A program made the position numbers and the translations under genes. A DNA stretch of 26,983 bases from Mycoplasmatota bacterium (GTDB taxonomy: Bacteria; Bacillota_I; Bacilli_A; Izemoplasmatales; Izemoplasmataceae), in contig DAOVWR010000005.1 of the NCBI GenBank assembly GCA_030636545.1, positions 1 to 26,983 of the forward strand, in the 5' to 3' direction. The notes under the pieces were generated by a model, which did no database searches, was not told where the DNA came from, and saw only the letters and a list, made by a program, of their open reading frames with translations. This document shows positions 7,571-16,310 of this stretch, piece after piece (positions within the stretch are counted from its first letter, which is position 1; every line of letters begins with the position of its first letter).

Positions 7571-8641
7571 ATGAGTTTACAATTATTTATTCCTGGTCCA
7601 GTAAATGTTGAGCCAGATGTGCTACAAAAAATGGCTACTGTGCAAATACCGCATCGTAGTAAAACTGCAACAGATTTACAAGAAAGAATATCGAAGAATT
7701 TACAAAAATTAATGTATACTAACGATACAATTATTTTGTCGACTTCTTCTGGAAGTGGAATTATGGAAATGGCGATTAAATCTTGTACAAAAAAACGCGC
7801 TGCCATGTTTAGTGTTGGTGCTTTTGGTGATAGATGGTACGAAATGGCTGTTACTAATAGTGTGCCAGCTGATAAGTTTAAATCAGAACCGGGTTCACCA
7901 ACAACCAAAGAAATGGTTGAAAGGGCATTAGAAACTGGATTATATGATGTTGTCGCTGTGACTCATAATGAAACATCTTCAGGATTGATGAATCATGTAT
8001 ATGAAATTGGCCAAGTTATTAAGAACTTTCCAGGAGTATTATTCTTAGTTGATGCTGTTAGTTCTTTAGGTGGAGCGAAAGTAGAAGTTGATGAAGCAAA
8101 TATTGATATTTGTATTGCTTCAACACAAAAATGTTTAGGACTTCCTCCAGGACTTAGTGTTGCATCTGTATCGGAAAGAGCGTATGAAAGAGCATTAACT
8201 GTAGAAAATAGAGGTTTCTATTTAGATCTAGTAAATATAGTTAAACGTGTTAAGAAAGATTATCAGTATCCAAGTACTCCTTCAACACCACATATGTGGG
8301 CTCTTGATTATAAACTTGATAAGATTGTTAATATTGAAGGTTTAGAAAACAGATTTAATAGACACGAACATTTAGCAAAAATAGTAAGAAAATGGGCAGA
8401 AAAACATTTTGAGTTATTTGCTAAAGAGGGCTTTAGATCAAATACTGTAACTACTATTTTAAATACAAAAGATTTTAGTATTACAGATCTTAACAAGGAA
8501 TTAATGAAACGTGGATTCTTAATCAGTAACGGGTATGGTGCTTTAAAGAATAAGGCATTTAGAATTGCTCATATGGCTGATCGTCAAGAAAAAGAATTAT
8601 TACAATTATTAAAAGAAATCGAAGATATTTGGAATTTATAG
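7571..8641 (+). CDS. Class V aminotransferase, serine-pyruvate/phosphoserine type (SerC-like)
   Basis: A 356-aa fold-type I aminotransferase of the alanine-glyoxylate/serine-pyruvate family. It opens with FIPGPVNV, has SSGSG in the PLP phosphate loop, DAVSSLGG with the cofactor Asp, and ASTQKCLG with PLP Lys187. The start is the ATG at 7571: AAAGGA sits 9 nt upstream, whereas the in-frame ATG at 7553 precedes that site. The next gene is serA, and its ribosome site overlaps this gene's stop, so the likely reaction is 3-phosphohydroxypyruvate plus glutamate to phosphoserine plus 2-oxoglutarate. Many bacteria and archaea use this family in place of classical SerC. Serine-glyoxylate or alanine-glyoxylate transamination is the alternative. 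Confidence 0.85.
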   Translation: MSLQLFIPGPVNVEPDVLQKMATVQIPHRSKTATDLQERISKNLQKLMYTNDTIILSTSSGSGIMEMAIKSCTKKRAAMFSVGAFGDRWYEMAVTNSVPADKFKSEPGSPTTKEMVERALETGLYDVVAVTHNETSSGLMNHVYEIGQVIKNFPGVLFLVDAVSSLGGAKVEVDEANIDICIASTQKCLGLPPGLSVASVSERAYERALTVENRGFYLDLVNIVKRVKKDYQYPSTPSTPHMWALDYKLDKIVNIEGLENRFNRHEHLAKIVRKWAEKHFELFAKEGFRSNTVTTILNTKDFSITDLNKELMKRGFLISNGYGALKNKAFRIAHMADRQEKELLQLLKEIEDIWNL

Positions 8642-8649
8642 GTGAATAT

Positions 8650-9561
8650 ATGTATAAAATATTAGCAAATGATGGTATTGACAAAGGAGCTGAATTAAAA
8701 TTAATTTCGCTGGGATTCTCTGTGGATACCAATCATTACAAAGGAACAGAATTAAATCAAAAAATAAAAGAAATTGATTGTATAATTATCCGCTCTGCTA
8801 CTAAGATTAGAAAACCATTAATTGATGAAGCAATCATTGGTGGAAAACTAAAACTAATTATTAGAGCAGGTGTTGGAATTGATAATATTGATCATGTCTA
8901 TAGTGGAGAACAAGGAATAGTAGTTAGAAATACTCCTAAATCTTCAAGTGATGCAGTTGCTGAACTAGCAATAGGACATATGTTTGCACTTGCTAGACAT
9001 ATCTATATTTCAAATGTAACAATGCGAAACGGTCAATGGAATAAGAAGGCTTATTTAGGTATTGAACTTTCAGGAAAAACATTAGGGCTAGTAGGCTTTG
9101 GTAGAATCGCTAAGAGTGTTGCGAAAAAAGCTGTGGCATTAGGAATGAAAGTTATCTATACAGATTTATCTGGAGCACAAAAAGTGTTGCCAGATTGTCA
9201 ATTTGTTTCAAAAGAAGAGTTATTAGCACAATCAGACTTTTTATCATTACACATTCCATTTAATAAAGAGACTGGTCCATATTTAGGAAAAGAAGAGTTT
9301 CATTTAATGAAAGAAGGAATGTATCTAATTCAGACTTCACGTGGTGGAGTAGTTAATGAGTTAGAACTTATTAAAGCACTAGAAAGTGGAAAAGTTAAGA
9401 AGGCCGCTTTAGATGTATTTGAAGATGAACCTACTAAAAATGAAAGTATTTATACTCATGAATCAATTTCATTAACGCCACATATTGGTGCATCTACAGT
9501 TGAAGCTCAAGCTAGAATTGGACTTGAGACAATCGAAGTAGTATTAGAATACTTATCATAG
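8650..9561 (+). CDS. serA: D-3-phosphoglycerate dehydrogenase, short form
   Basis: A 303-aa D-2-hydroxyacid dehydrogenase that would oxidise 3-phosphoglycerate to 3-phosphohydroxypyruvate with NAD, the first step of serine synthesis. RAGVGIDNID lies at 72-81, the nucleotide-binding GFGRIA at 149-154, and the catalytic triad is Arg231 (TSRGG), Glu260 (FEDEP) and His278 (TPHIG). It lacks the C-terminal ACT regulatory domain, so no serine feedback through ACT is expected. The start is the ATG at 8650, with AGGTGA overlapping the upstream stop; the TTG at 8629 is inside the previous gene. Context (SerC-like gene upstream) favours SerA over other hydroxyacid dehydrogenases. Confidence 0.88.
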   Translation: MYKILANDGIDKGAELKLISLGFSVDTNHYKGTELNQKIKEIDCIIIRSATKIRKPLIDEAIIGGKLKLIIRAGVGIDNIDHVYSGEQGIVVRNTPKSSSDAVAELAIGHMFALARHIYISNVTMRNGQWNKKAYLGIELSGKTLGLVGFGRIAKSVAKKAVALGMKVIYTDLSGAQKVLPDCQFVSKEELLAQSDFLSLHIPFNKETGPYLGKEEFHLMKEGMYLIQTSRGGVVNELELIKALESGKVKKAALDVFEDEPTKNESIYTHESISLTPHIGASTVEAQARIGLETIEVVLEYLS

Positions 9562-9573
9562 GAGGATAAATTT

Positions 9574-12201
9574 ATGGCTATTGTTAGACCGTTTAGAGCT
9601 GTTAGACCAAGAAAAGATTTGGTCGAAAAAGTTGTTGCATTACCATATGACGTAATGGACAGAAAAGAAGCTAAAGCTATGGCGAAAGGGAATCCATACA
9701 GTTTCTTACATATTTCAAGATCGGAAATTGATTTTCCATCTTCAATGAATCCGTACGATAAAAAAGTTTATAGTAGAGCAAGAAGAAACTTTGATATTTT
9801 CCAGGATGACGGAATCTTAATTCAAGATGAAAAACCAATGATTTATATTTATCGTCAAATTATGAACGGAAATCCACAAACAGGATTTGTTGCTAATACG
9901 TGTATTGATGATTATGAAAATAATATAATTAAGAAACATGAACTTACGATTCTTAGTAAAGAAAAAGATAGAACTGATCATTTTGATGTATGTTGCGCAA
10001 ACACATCACCAATTTTCATGACATATCGTGAAAACAAAAGATTGACTGAAATCTTAGAATCATGGACTGAAACACATAAACCTGAAGTTGATATCGTAAC
10101 TGAAGATGAAGTTAGTCACGTAGTATGGTCAATAGATGATGACGATTTAATCCAAGAAATTTCTGAAGTGTTTGGTACTATCGACAGTCTATATATTGCT
10201 GATGGACATCACCGTACAGCAAGTGCGGCAAGAGTTGCCTTAAAACGTCGTCAAGAAAATCCTAATTTTACAGGGGAAGAAGAATTCAACTTCTTTATGT
10301 CAGTTATTATCCCAGAAGAAGATTTAACTATTATGGATTATAACCGTGTTGTTCACGATTTAAATGGTTTGACTAAAGAGCAATTTATAAAATCTCTTGG
10401 AAAAATATTCGAAGTAGAAGAAAGTAAAGCGCCATATAAACCAGTTGTTGAAAATACATTTGGAATGTATTTGAATAAACAATGGTATAAATTACAAGTT
10501 AAGAAATCAGTAATAATAAAGGGTGATTTATTATCTAATATTGATGCTGCTTTACTAAGTAAACATATTTTAGATGACATCTTAGGTTTAACAAATATAA
10601 GAGTTTCATCACGTATTAGTTTCGTAGGTGGAATTAGGGGGTTAAAAGGAATACAACATAAAACTGACAAGTATGGTGGTGTTGGATTCTCAATGTACCC
10701 AGTAACTATGAAAGAAATCATGGATGTTTCTGATTCTGGATTAATCATGCCAGCAAAAACTACTTGGTTTGAACCAAAATTAAGAAGCGGACTATTCGTT
10801 CATAAATTCGATAGTTTACAACCTCTTCAAGTTGATGGTGAAGTCAGTAAAGAAACAGAAGAATATATTAAAAGTGTTTTAGAAATTGTTAATCAAAAAG
10901 ACGGAAATCAAAAAGAATTTGTTCAAGCAGTAACTGAAGTGCTTAATTCTTTAGGACCAGTCTTGGAACAACATCCAGAATACTTTGACAATAATATTTT
11001 AGAAAGAATCGTTGAACCTGAAAGAGCTATCGTATTTAGAGTTCCTTGGGTTGATGATGAAGGAGTTACACAAGTAAATAGAGGATTTAGAGTGCAGTTT
11101 AATGGAGCTATTGGACCATATAAAGGTGGACTTAGATTCCATCCTACGGTTTATCTTGGGTTAATTAAATTCTTAGGATTTGAACAAATCTTTAAAAATA
11201 GTTTAACAGGACTTCCTATTGGTGGAGGTAAAGGTGGTTGTGACTTCAATCCTTTACAAAAATCAGATGAAGAAATTAGACGTTTTTGTGTAAGTTTTAT
11301 GACTGAGTTATATCGTCATATTGGACCAAACGTTGATGTGCCTGCCGGAGATATCGGTGTAGGTGGAAGAGAAATCGGCTTCTTATTTGGACAATACCGC
11401 CGTATTAGAGGCGCATTTGAAAACGGTGTATTAACAGGTAAAGGTCGAGAATATGGTGGTTCTTTAATTAGACCAGAAGCAACAGGATATGGTGCTACAT
11501 ATTTCGCATTACAAATGTTAAAACATGATAAAACATCTTTTAAGAATAAAACTGTCGCAGTATCAGGATTTGGTAATGTTGCATGGGGTGTTTGCCGTAA
11601 AGTTGCTGATCTTGGTGGTAAAGTTGTTACTTTATCTGGTCCAGAAGGATACATTTATGATCCTGAAGGAATCAATACTCAAGAAAAATTTAATTACATG
11701 TTAGAAATGAGAGCTAACACTGATGGTGAAATTGAGGATTACGCTAAGAAATTCAATGTTGAATTTATTCCTGGTAAAAAACCTTGGGAAAGAAAAGTTG
11801 ATATTGTAATGCCTAGTGCTACTCAAAATGAGATTTGGCCAGAAGATGCTAAACAAATTATTAAAAATGGTGTTAAATATTTAATAGAGGGTGCAAACAT
11901 GCCTACTACTATTCCCGCAGTAGAAATGTTAGTTGAAGCAGGAGTAGTAATTGGTCCTGGTAAAGCTGCTAATGCTGGAGGGGTTGCTACAAGTGCTCTG
12001 GAAATGTCACAAAATAGCATGAGATTAAGTTGGACTTCAGAAGAAGTTGACAAAAAATTACGAGATATTATGAAAAATATTTATACCAGTTGTGTTAAGG
12101 CAAGTAGCCGTTATGGTTTTGGTTATGATTTAATTGCTGGGGCTAATATTGCAGGCTTTGTTAAAGTTGCTGATGCAATGGTTGCTCAAGGAAAATATTA
12201 A
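9574..12201 (+). CDS. Fusion protein: DUF1015 domain + glutamate dehydrogenase
   Basis: One uninterrupted 875-codon frame behind an AGGAGG site, 12 nt after serA. Residues 1-415 are a complete DUF1015 domain: IVRPFRAVRP, ALPYDVMDR, NPYSFLHISR near the N-terminus, and the hallmark DGHHRTASAA from Asp210. After a short linker, residues 425-875 are a full-length hexameric-type glutamate dehydrogenase close to the Clostridium symbiosum enzyme as I remember it. Its catalytic set is intact: Lys517 (GPYKGG), Lys541, Lys553 (GGGKGG), Asp593 (PAGD), and GFGNVAWG at 665-672 for the nucleotide. The GDH half interconverts glutamate and 2-oxoglutarate plus ammonia; coenzyme preference is not decided. The function of DUF1015 is unknown. 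Both halves are usually separate proteins. Position after serC-like/serA suggests that the dehydrogenase supplies glutamate for phosphoserine formation. Confidence 0.93.
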   Translation: MAIVRPFRAVRPRKDLVEKVVALPYDVMDRKEAKAMAKGNPYSFLHISRSEIDFPSSMNPYDKKVYSRARRNFDIFQDDGILIQDEKPMIYIYRQIMNGNPQTGFVANTCIDDYENNIIKKHELTILSKEKDRTDHFDVCCANTSPIFMTYRENKRLTEILESWTETHKPEVDIVTEDEVSHVVWSIDDDDLIQEISEVFGTIDSLYIADGHHRTASAARVALKRRQENPNFTGEEEFNFFMSVIIPEEDLTIMDYNRVVHDLNGLTKEQFIKSLGKIFEVEESKAPYKPVVENTFGMYLNKQWYKLQVKKSVIIKGDLLSNIDAALLSKHILDDILGLTNIRVSSRISFVGGIRGLKGIQHKTDKYGGVGFSMYPVTMKEIMDVSDSGLIMPAKTTWFEPKLRSGLFVHKFDSLQPLQVDGEVSKETEEYIKSVLEIVNQKDGNQKEFVQAVTEVLNSLGPVLEQHPEYFDNNILERIVEPERAIVFRVPWVDDEGVTQVNRGFRVQFNGAIGPYKGGLRFHPTVYLGLIKFLGFEQIFKNSLTGLPIGGGKGGCDFNPLQKSDEEIRRFCVSFMTELYRHIGPNVDVPAGDIGVGGREIGFLFGQYRRIRGAFENGVLTGKGREYGGSLIRPEATGYGATYFALQMLKHDKTSFKNKTVAVSGFGNVAWGVCRKVADLGGKVVTLSGPEGYIYDPEGINTQEKFNYMLEMRANTDGEIEDYAKKFNVEFIPGKKPWERKVDIVMPSATQNEIWPEDAKQIIKNGVKYLIEGANMPTTIPAVEMLVEAGVVIGPGKAANAGGVATSALEMSQNSMRLSWTSEEVDKKLRDIMKNIYTSCVKASSRYGFGYDLIAGANIAGFVKVADAMVAQGKY

Positions 12202-12215
12202 GAAGGAGTGGTTTG

Positions 12216-13202
12216 ATGGGTTACGCCCTAAAGGAAACTGAATACAGATATCGTGCTTATACAAAAAATGGGAAATGGGAAAAAGGTAGTTTAACTACTG
12301 ATAAATACATTTCTATTCACGAAGGTTCTAACGTTTTCCATTACGGCCAAGCTTTGTTTGAAGGCTTAAAAGCTTATAGAACAAAGACTGGAGAAATTCA
12401 ATTATTTAGACCAGATTTAAATTTTATTAGAATTAATGAAGGCTTAAGAAGATTAGTTGCTCCAGAGTTACCAGAAGATTTATTCTTTGATGGAATTTTA
12501 GAAGTTGTAAAAGCAAACATTGATGATATTCCTGAATATGGAAAAGGACAATCTTTATACATTAGACCATTTGTAATAGGCCAGGGAATGAATTTAGGTG
12601 TTAAACCATCTGATGAATACTTATTTAGTGTATTTTGTGCTCCTGTTGGAACTTATTTTGCAGGTGGATTAGAAGCATTATCATTCGTTACAACTGATTA
12701 CGATCGCGCTTCAGCTAACGGAACAGGACAAGTAAAAGTTGCTGGGAATTATGCGGCTAGTTTATATCCGAGAAGTTTAGCTAAAAAAGCAGGATATGCA
12801 GGTGTTATCTACTTAGATCCACTTACTCATTCGAAAATTGATGAGGTAGGTGCTGCAAATTTCTTTGGAATCACACATGATAATATCCTTGTAACTCCGG
12901 TTTCTTCCTCAATTTTACCAAGCATAACTAAACGATCAATTTTATATATTGCTGAACACATGCTAGGTATGGAAGTAGAAGAAAGAGATTGCTTTATTGA
13001 TAACGTAGATGAGTTCAAGGAAGCAGGTGCTTGTGGGACAGCCGCAATCATTACGCCACTTAAATCTATTACTCATAAAGGTAAAGTTACACAATTTGGT
13101 GATGGTAAAGTTGGTCCAACAATTAAAAAACTTTATGATATATTAGTAGGAATCTATTATGGAGATATTGAAGCTCCAGAAGGCTGGATTCAAAAAATAT
13201 AA
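12216..13202 (+). CDS. ilvE: Branched-chain amino acid aminotransferase
   Basis: A 328-aa fold-type IV PLP aminotransferase that interconverts Leu, Ile or Val and their 2-oxo acids with glutamate/2-oxoglutarate. HYGQALFEGLKAYR (42-55), YIRPFV (115-120), the PLP Lys174 in VKVAGNYAAS, DEVGAANFF, and GTAAIITP near the end are the family motifs. The start is the ATG at 12216, 7 nt after AGAAGGAG; a TTG at 12213 is less likely. It is the last gene of the serine/GDH operon, 14 nt after the fusion gene, and is followed by a strong terminator. Glutamate from the dehydrogenase is its natural amino donor, or in fermentation the 2-oxo acids could feed Ptb/Buk. Confidence 0.92.
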   Translation: MGYALKETEYRYRAYTKNGKWEKGSLTTDKYISIHEGSNVFHYGQALFEGLKAYRTKTGEIQLFRPDLNFIRINEGLRRLVAPELPEDLFFDGILEVVKANIDDIPEYGKGQSLYIRPFVIGQGMNLGVKPSDEYLFSVFCAPVGTYFAGGLEALSFVTTDYDRASANGTGQVKVAGNYAASLYPRSLAKKAGYAGVIYLDPLTHSKIDEVGAANFFGITHDNILVTPVSSSILPSITKRSILYIAEHMLGMEVEERDCFIDNVDEFKEAGACGTAAIITPLKSITHKGKVTQFGDGKVGPTIKKLYDILVGIYYGDIEAPEGWIQKI

Positions 13203-13205
13203 TAA

Positions 13206-13237
13206 AAAAAGGATTTATCAATCGATAAATCCTTTTT
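13206..13237. terminator. Bidirectional terminator after ilvE
   Basis: A perfect 14-bp stem, AAAAAGGATTTATC paired with GATAAATCCTTTTT around AATC. It ends the serine/GDH operon and, on the other strand, the aminotransferase at 13241-14470. Confidence 0.9.
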
Positions 13238-13240
13238 AAT

Positions 13241-14470
13241 TTACATTATTTCCTTTATTCTTTTTGCTAATCCTTTTAGCTTTCTTCTAGAAACACTACA
13301 AATTGCAACTCTAAGTCCACCATCAACTTCAACTGTGAATATATGATTTTTTTGAAGTTTTATATTTAGTTTTTCTTTTTCTATATTGTTAGTAATTTTG
13401 ATTGTTACAAAGAATCCTTCAACATGCGGATATATTTCTAGGCCTACTTCTTTAGCTTCACTTACAAAAATACTAGCTCTGTCTTTAAGTAAATCAATAT
13501 AAAATTGTTTTTCTTTCAAATATGCCGATTTTAATATATCATCATTCATAATTGTGCTAAACAATTTCATTGCACTATTATTTACAGTAGACCAAATGCT
13601 TCTAGCGCTATAGATAGAGGCGTTTTTGAATGCATTAAGTTGTTCTAAGTCTTTCGTTAATACTACTTGAGCACCAACTCTAGCACCATAGGCAGTAAGT
13701 GTTTTTGAACAAGAAAACGCAATTACTACCATAACATTCTTAGCGATGTTATTATATTTTTCAAAATGTTTTTTCCAAATACTTCCGGTATTTGTATAAT
13801 CAACATAAGCAATATCATTTAGAATAATTACTGGTCCTTTTTTACTTAACTCATTAACAAAAGAAATTATTTGATCCCATTCATTACTAGTCATTGTATA
13901 ACCAGAAGGATTATGACAAGGATCATTTATAATTACTAATACTCTTTTTTGTTTATCCATGACAGTTGATAAAGTATTTTTAAAATCTTCAATATCAAAA
14001 CTATTACCTTTAAACATATTATAATCAGTTAATGTAAGAGCACATTCAAGTGCCATTGTTTTATATGGGCCCCAACCTAAATTAGGCTTAATAACAGTTT
14101 CACCAGGGTTAAGAATATTTTTCATTGTACTACTAACTGCGCCAGCGCCACCAGGTGATGCGATAATTTCACAAGGAGTTTGGATATCTAAATCACCAAA
14201 AAGCCATTTATAAACTGCGTTATTAAAATCAGGATTACCTTGGATACTTGAGGCGTATTTTGCTTTTTGAATTTTATCAATAGTTTCATAAGTATTCCAG
14301 ACACTATCAAAAGCTACAAATATCCCTTCTTCATTAAATAAAGTACCAAGAGTAGCGTCAACTACAACGTCACCATAAATTGCTTTAGCCTCATTACAAG
14401 CAACCGCAGCTTTGAAGACTTTATCAACCATTTCTTTTCCATCACTTAAGGTATTTAAGAAAGAACTCAT
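13241..14470 (-). CDS. PLP-dependent aminotransferase, class I/II (aromatic/aspartate-type)
   Basis: A 409-aa fold-type I aminotransferase. SPGGAGA forms the phosphate loop near 105-111, NDPCHNPSGY carries the cofactor Asn187, NDIAYVDY gives Asp219 and Tyr222, and SCSKTLTAYGARVG gives PLP Lys256 and Arg264. The layout resembles aspartate/aromatic aminotransferases (AspC/TyrB type) more than the gene at 6053-7246. Substrate is uncertain: aspartate, an aromatic amino acid or a broad set. The start ATG follows GAGGTGG. It is a single gene, convergent with the serine/GDH operon and divergent from the ABC exporter genes. Confidence 0.87.
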   Translation of the reverse strand: MSSFLNTLSDGKEMVDKVFKAAVACNEAKAIYGDVVVDATLGTLFNEEGIFVAFDSVWNTYETIDKIQKAKYASSIQGNPDFNNAVYKWLFGDLDIQTPCEIIASPGGAGAVSSTMKNILNPGETVIKPNLGWGPYKTMALECALTLTDYNMFKGNSFDIEDFKNTLSTVMDKQKRVLVIINDPCHNPSGYTMTSNEWDQIISFVNELSKKGPVIILNDIAYVDYTNTGSIWKKHFEKYNNIAKNVMVVIAFSCSKTLTAYGARVGAQVVLTKDLEQLNAFKNASIYSARSIWSTVNNSAMKLFSTIMNDDILKSAYLKEKQFYIDLLKDRASIFVSEAKEVGLEIYPHVEGFFVTIKITNNIEKEKLNIKLQKNHIFTVEVDGGLRVAICSVSRRKLKGLAKRIKEIM

Positions 14471-14540
14471 ATTTCCACCTCATTCATTAATTTATGCGCT
14501 ATTATAACCAATATATTATAACATTATAAAATTGTAAAAG

Positions 14541-14591
14541 CACTATAAAGTGTAATTAAATTGTTATATAACAGACACAACTATGAGTTGT
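14541..14591. promoter_or_regulatory. Cluster of three short palindromes upstream of the ABC exporter operon
   Basis: Three inverted repeats follow each other: CACT-ATAA-AGTG (14541-14552), the 12-bp perfect palindrome TGTTATATAACA (14562-14573), and ACAACT-ATG-AGTTGT (14577-14591), which touches the -35 of the exporter promoter. None has a T tail. They are candidate operators for a regulator not encoded in the window. Confidence 0.45.
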
Positions 14592-14619
14592 TTGTAAAGA
14601 GCTAATAATGTGATAAAAT
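14591..14619 (+). promoter_or_regulatory. Promoter of the ABC exporter operon
   Basis: TTTGTA (14591-14596), or TTGTAA one base later, followed by TAAAAT (14614-14619) with an extended -10 TGA at 14611-14613. It lies about 27 nt before the ATG. Confidence 0.55.
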
Positions 14620-14645
14620 TAAACTAGGATGATAGGGTGATCATT

Positions 14646-16310
14646 ATGTTAAAACTAGAAAATGTTTCCAAATACTATTATTCAAATGAGACAATTGCAT
14701 TAGGACTTAGAAATGTTGATTTAGAATTCCACATTGGAGAATTTGTTGTTATAACAGGTGAAAGTGGAAGTGGTAAATCAACACTTTTGAATGTCCTTAG
14801 TGGACTGGATACATATGAACTTGGGAAAATGTTTATAAATTCAGAAGATATTTCCCATTATACAGTTAAAGAATTAGAAGATTATCGTCGCCAATATATT
14901 GGTTTTGTTTTTCAAAATTATAATATTATCGATAGTTATACTGTTTTACAAAATGTTGAAATGGCCCTAGTAATTCAAGGCTATAATAAGGAGAAAAGAA
15001 GAGAAAGAGCAATAGAATTAATAGATAAAGTTGGGCTTAAGAATCGTTTGCATCACAAAGCTAGTAAACTAAGCGGTGGAGAAAAACAAAGAACAGTAAT
15101 AGCGAGAGCACTAGCTAAAGATTGTAAGATTATTGTTTGTGATGAACCAACGGGTAATTTAGATTCTATTTCAGCTAAAAAGATTTTTGAACTATTAAAT
15201 AATATTTCTAAAGATAAGTTAGTTATTGTTGTTACACATAACTACAACGCTATTAAAGATTATGCTAGCCGTAAAATTAGATTATTTGATGGTGAAATAG
15301 TTGAAGATATGAAAATTAAGAAATTAGTTAAAAAATCTGAAAAGCAAATCTCAGAAAAACAATATCATAGCAACTATTTTGATATCTTAAAGATATCGAT
15401 AAATAATATATTATCAGTTCCAAAAAAAACGCTATTCACAACACTAGTAACTTTATTTATTATTGGTGTCTTTGTTTTTGGGTATGGTAGTAATTTAAAA
15501 CAAAAGAACACATCAACTATTTTTGAAACTAAGTATTTTAGTAATTCAAATCCTAGCAGATTGATAATATCTAAATATGATCAATCTGAATTTACTGAGC
15601 TTGAGTTGGCAGAGTTAGAAGAGATTGAATATATCAGAGGTGTAATAGATTATGACGCAGTGCTTGATACTGTACTTACTAGCCAATATTATAATGATGA
15701 ATTCAGTTATGATGAGTTTGTTAATTATAAGGTGCTTAGTTCAGTCTCACTCAATCTATTTGATTTAAAGACTGGTAGATTACCAGAAAATGATTATGAG
15801 GTTGTAATCGCTGAAAATGGATACTATTTGCTTGGGGATAATATCTCATTAACTAATTCAATTCACGTTAAAGAACAACCTGGAGAAACAACCACAGATT
15901 ATACTTTTAAGGTAGTTGGAATTATTGAAAGAAGTAATTCATTGTTTGATGAGACAGAAAATCTATATTTTACTATTGACGCAATTGAGAATTTTAAGTA
16001 TGATGCACTTTTTCCATATAACCAGATGTATATCTATGTAGATAGTTTAGAAAGTTATATTGTTTATCAAGATGTTAGAATTGATAATGACTTAGCGGAT
16101 TATACATTACAAGGATACGATGCGATGTTTTTTGATATGTGTCGAGATTTTGGAGTTGAGGTTTGTGATATATCAGAATTTATCGCTGCTCATGATTTTT
16201 CGATAATGTCTATTTCAAGATTTGAAGATTCATCTGAAAATATTGATATTATTTTCACAAGTGTTCCTTACGTTGAAGGAGCATACGGACAGGCCATATA
16301 TATGAATTAA
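14646..16310 (+). CDS. MacB-like ABC exporter, 5' part: ATPase + first TM + extracellular domain (interrupted by in-frame TAA)
   Basis: 554 aa from the ATG at 14646 (AGGGTGA 5 nt upstream; GTG 14637 is inside that site). Residues 1-220 form an ABC ATPase: Walker A GESGSGKS (38-45), Q-loop Gln90, signature LSGGEKQ (142-148), Walker B with Asp166/Glu167, and His198. A basic linker is followed by one membrane segment (about 262-280) and an extracellular domain. The frame then stops at TAA 16308-16310, before the remaining membrane helices expected for a MacB/FtsX-type permease. Those helices continue in the same frame immediately after. The unit is therefore a split or damaged exporter; alternatives are reinitiation giving two subunits, stop readthrough, or a sequencing error. 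Confidence 0.85.
   Translation: MLKLENVSKYYYSNETIALGLRNVDLEFHIGEFVVITGESGSGKSTLLNVLSGLDTYELGKMFINSEDISHYTVKELEDYRRQYIGFVFQNYNIIDSYTVLQNVEMALVIQGYNKEKRRERAIELIDKVGLKNRLHHKASKLSGGEKQRTVIARALAKDCKIIVCDEPTGNLDSISAKKIFELLNNISKDKLVIVVTHNYNAIKDYASRKIRLFDGEIVEDMKIKKLVKKSEKQISEKQYHSNYFDILKISINNILSVPKKTLFTTLVTLFIIGVFVFGYGSNLKQKNTSTIFETKYFSNSNPSRLIISKYDQSEFTELELAELEEIEYIRGVIDYDAVLDTVLTSQYYNDEFSYDEFVNYKVLSSVSLNLFDLKTGRLPENDYEVVIAENGYYLLGDNISLTNSIHVKEQPGETTTDYTFKVVGIIERSNSLFDETENLYFTIDAIENFKYDALFPYNQMYIYVDSLESYIVYQDVRIDNDLADYTLQGYDAMFFDMCRDFGVEVCDISEFIAAHDFSIMSISRFEDSSENIDIIFTSVPYVEGAYGQAIYMN

Noticed and set aside
7549..7908. Minus-strand frame opposite the class V aminotransferase
   Set aside because: It lies fully over a well-supported gene with PLP motifs, has no ribosome site, and resembles no family.
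11316..12053. Two minus-strand frames opposite the GDH half
   Set aside because: Pro/Thr-rich shadows of a catalytically intact gene.
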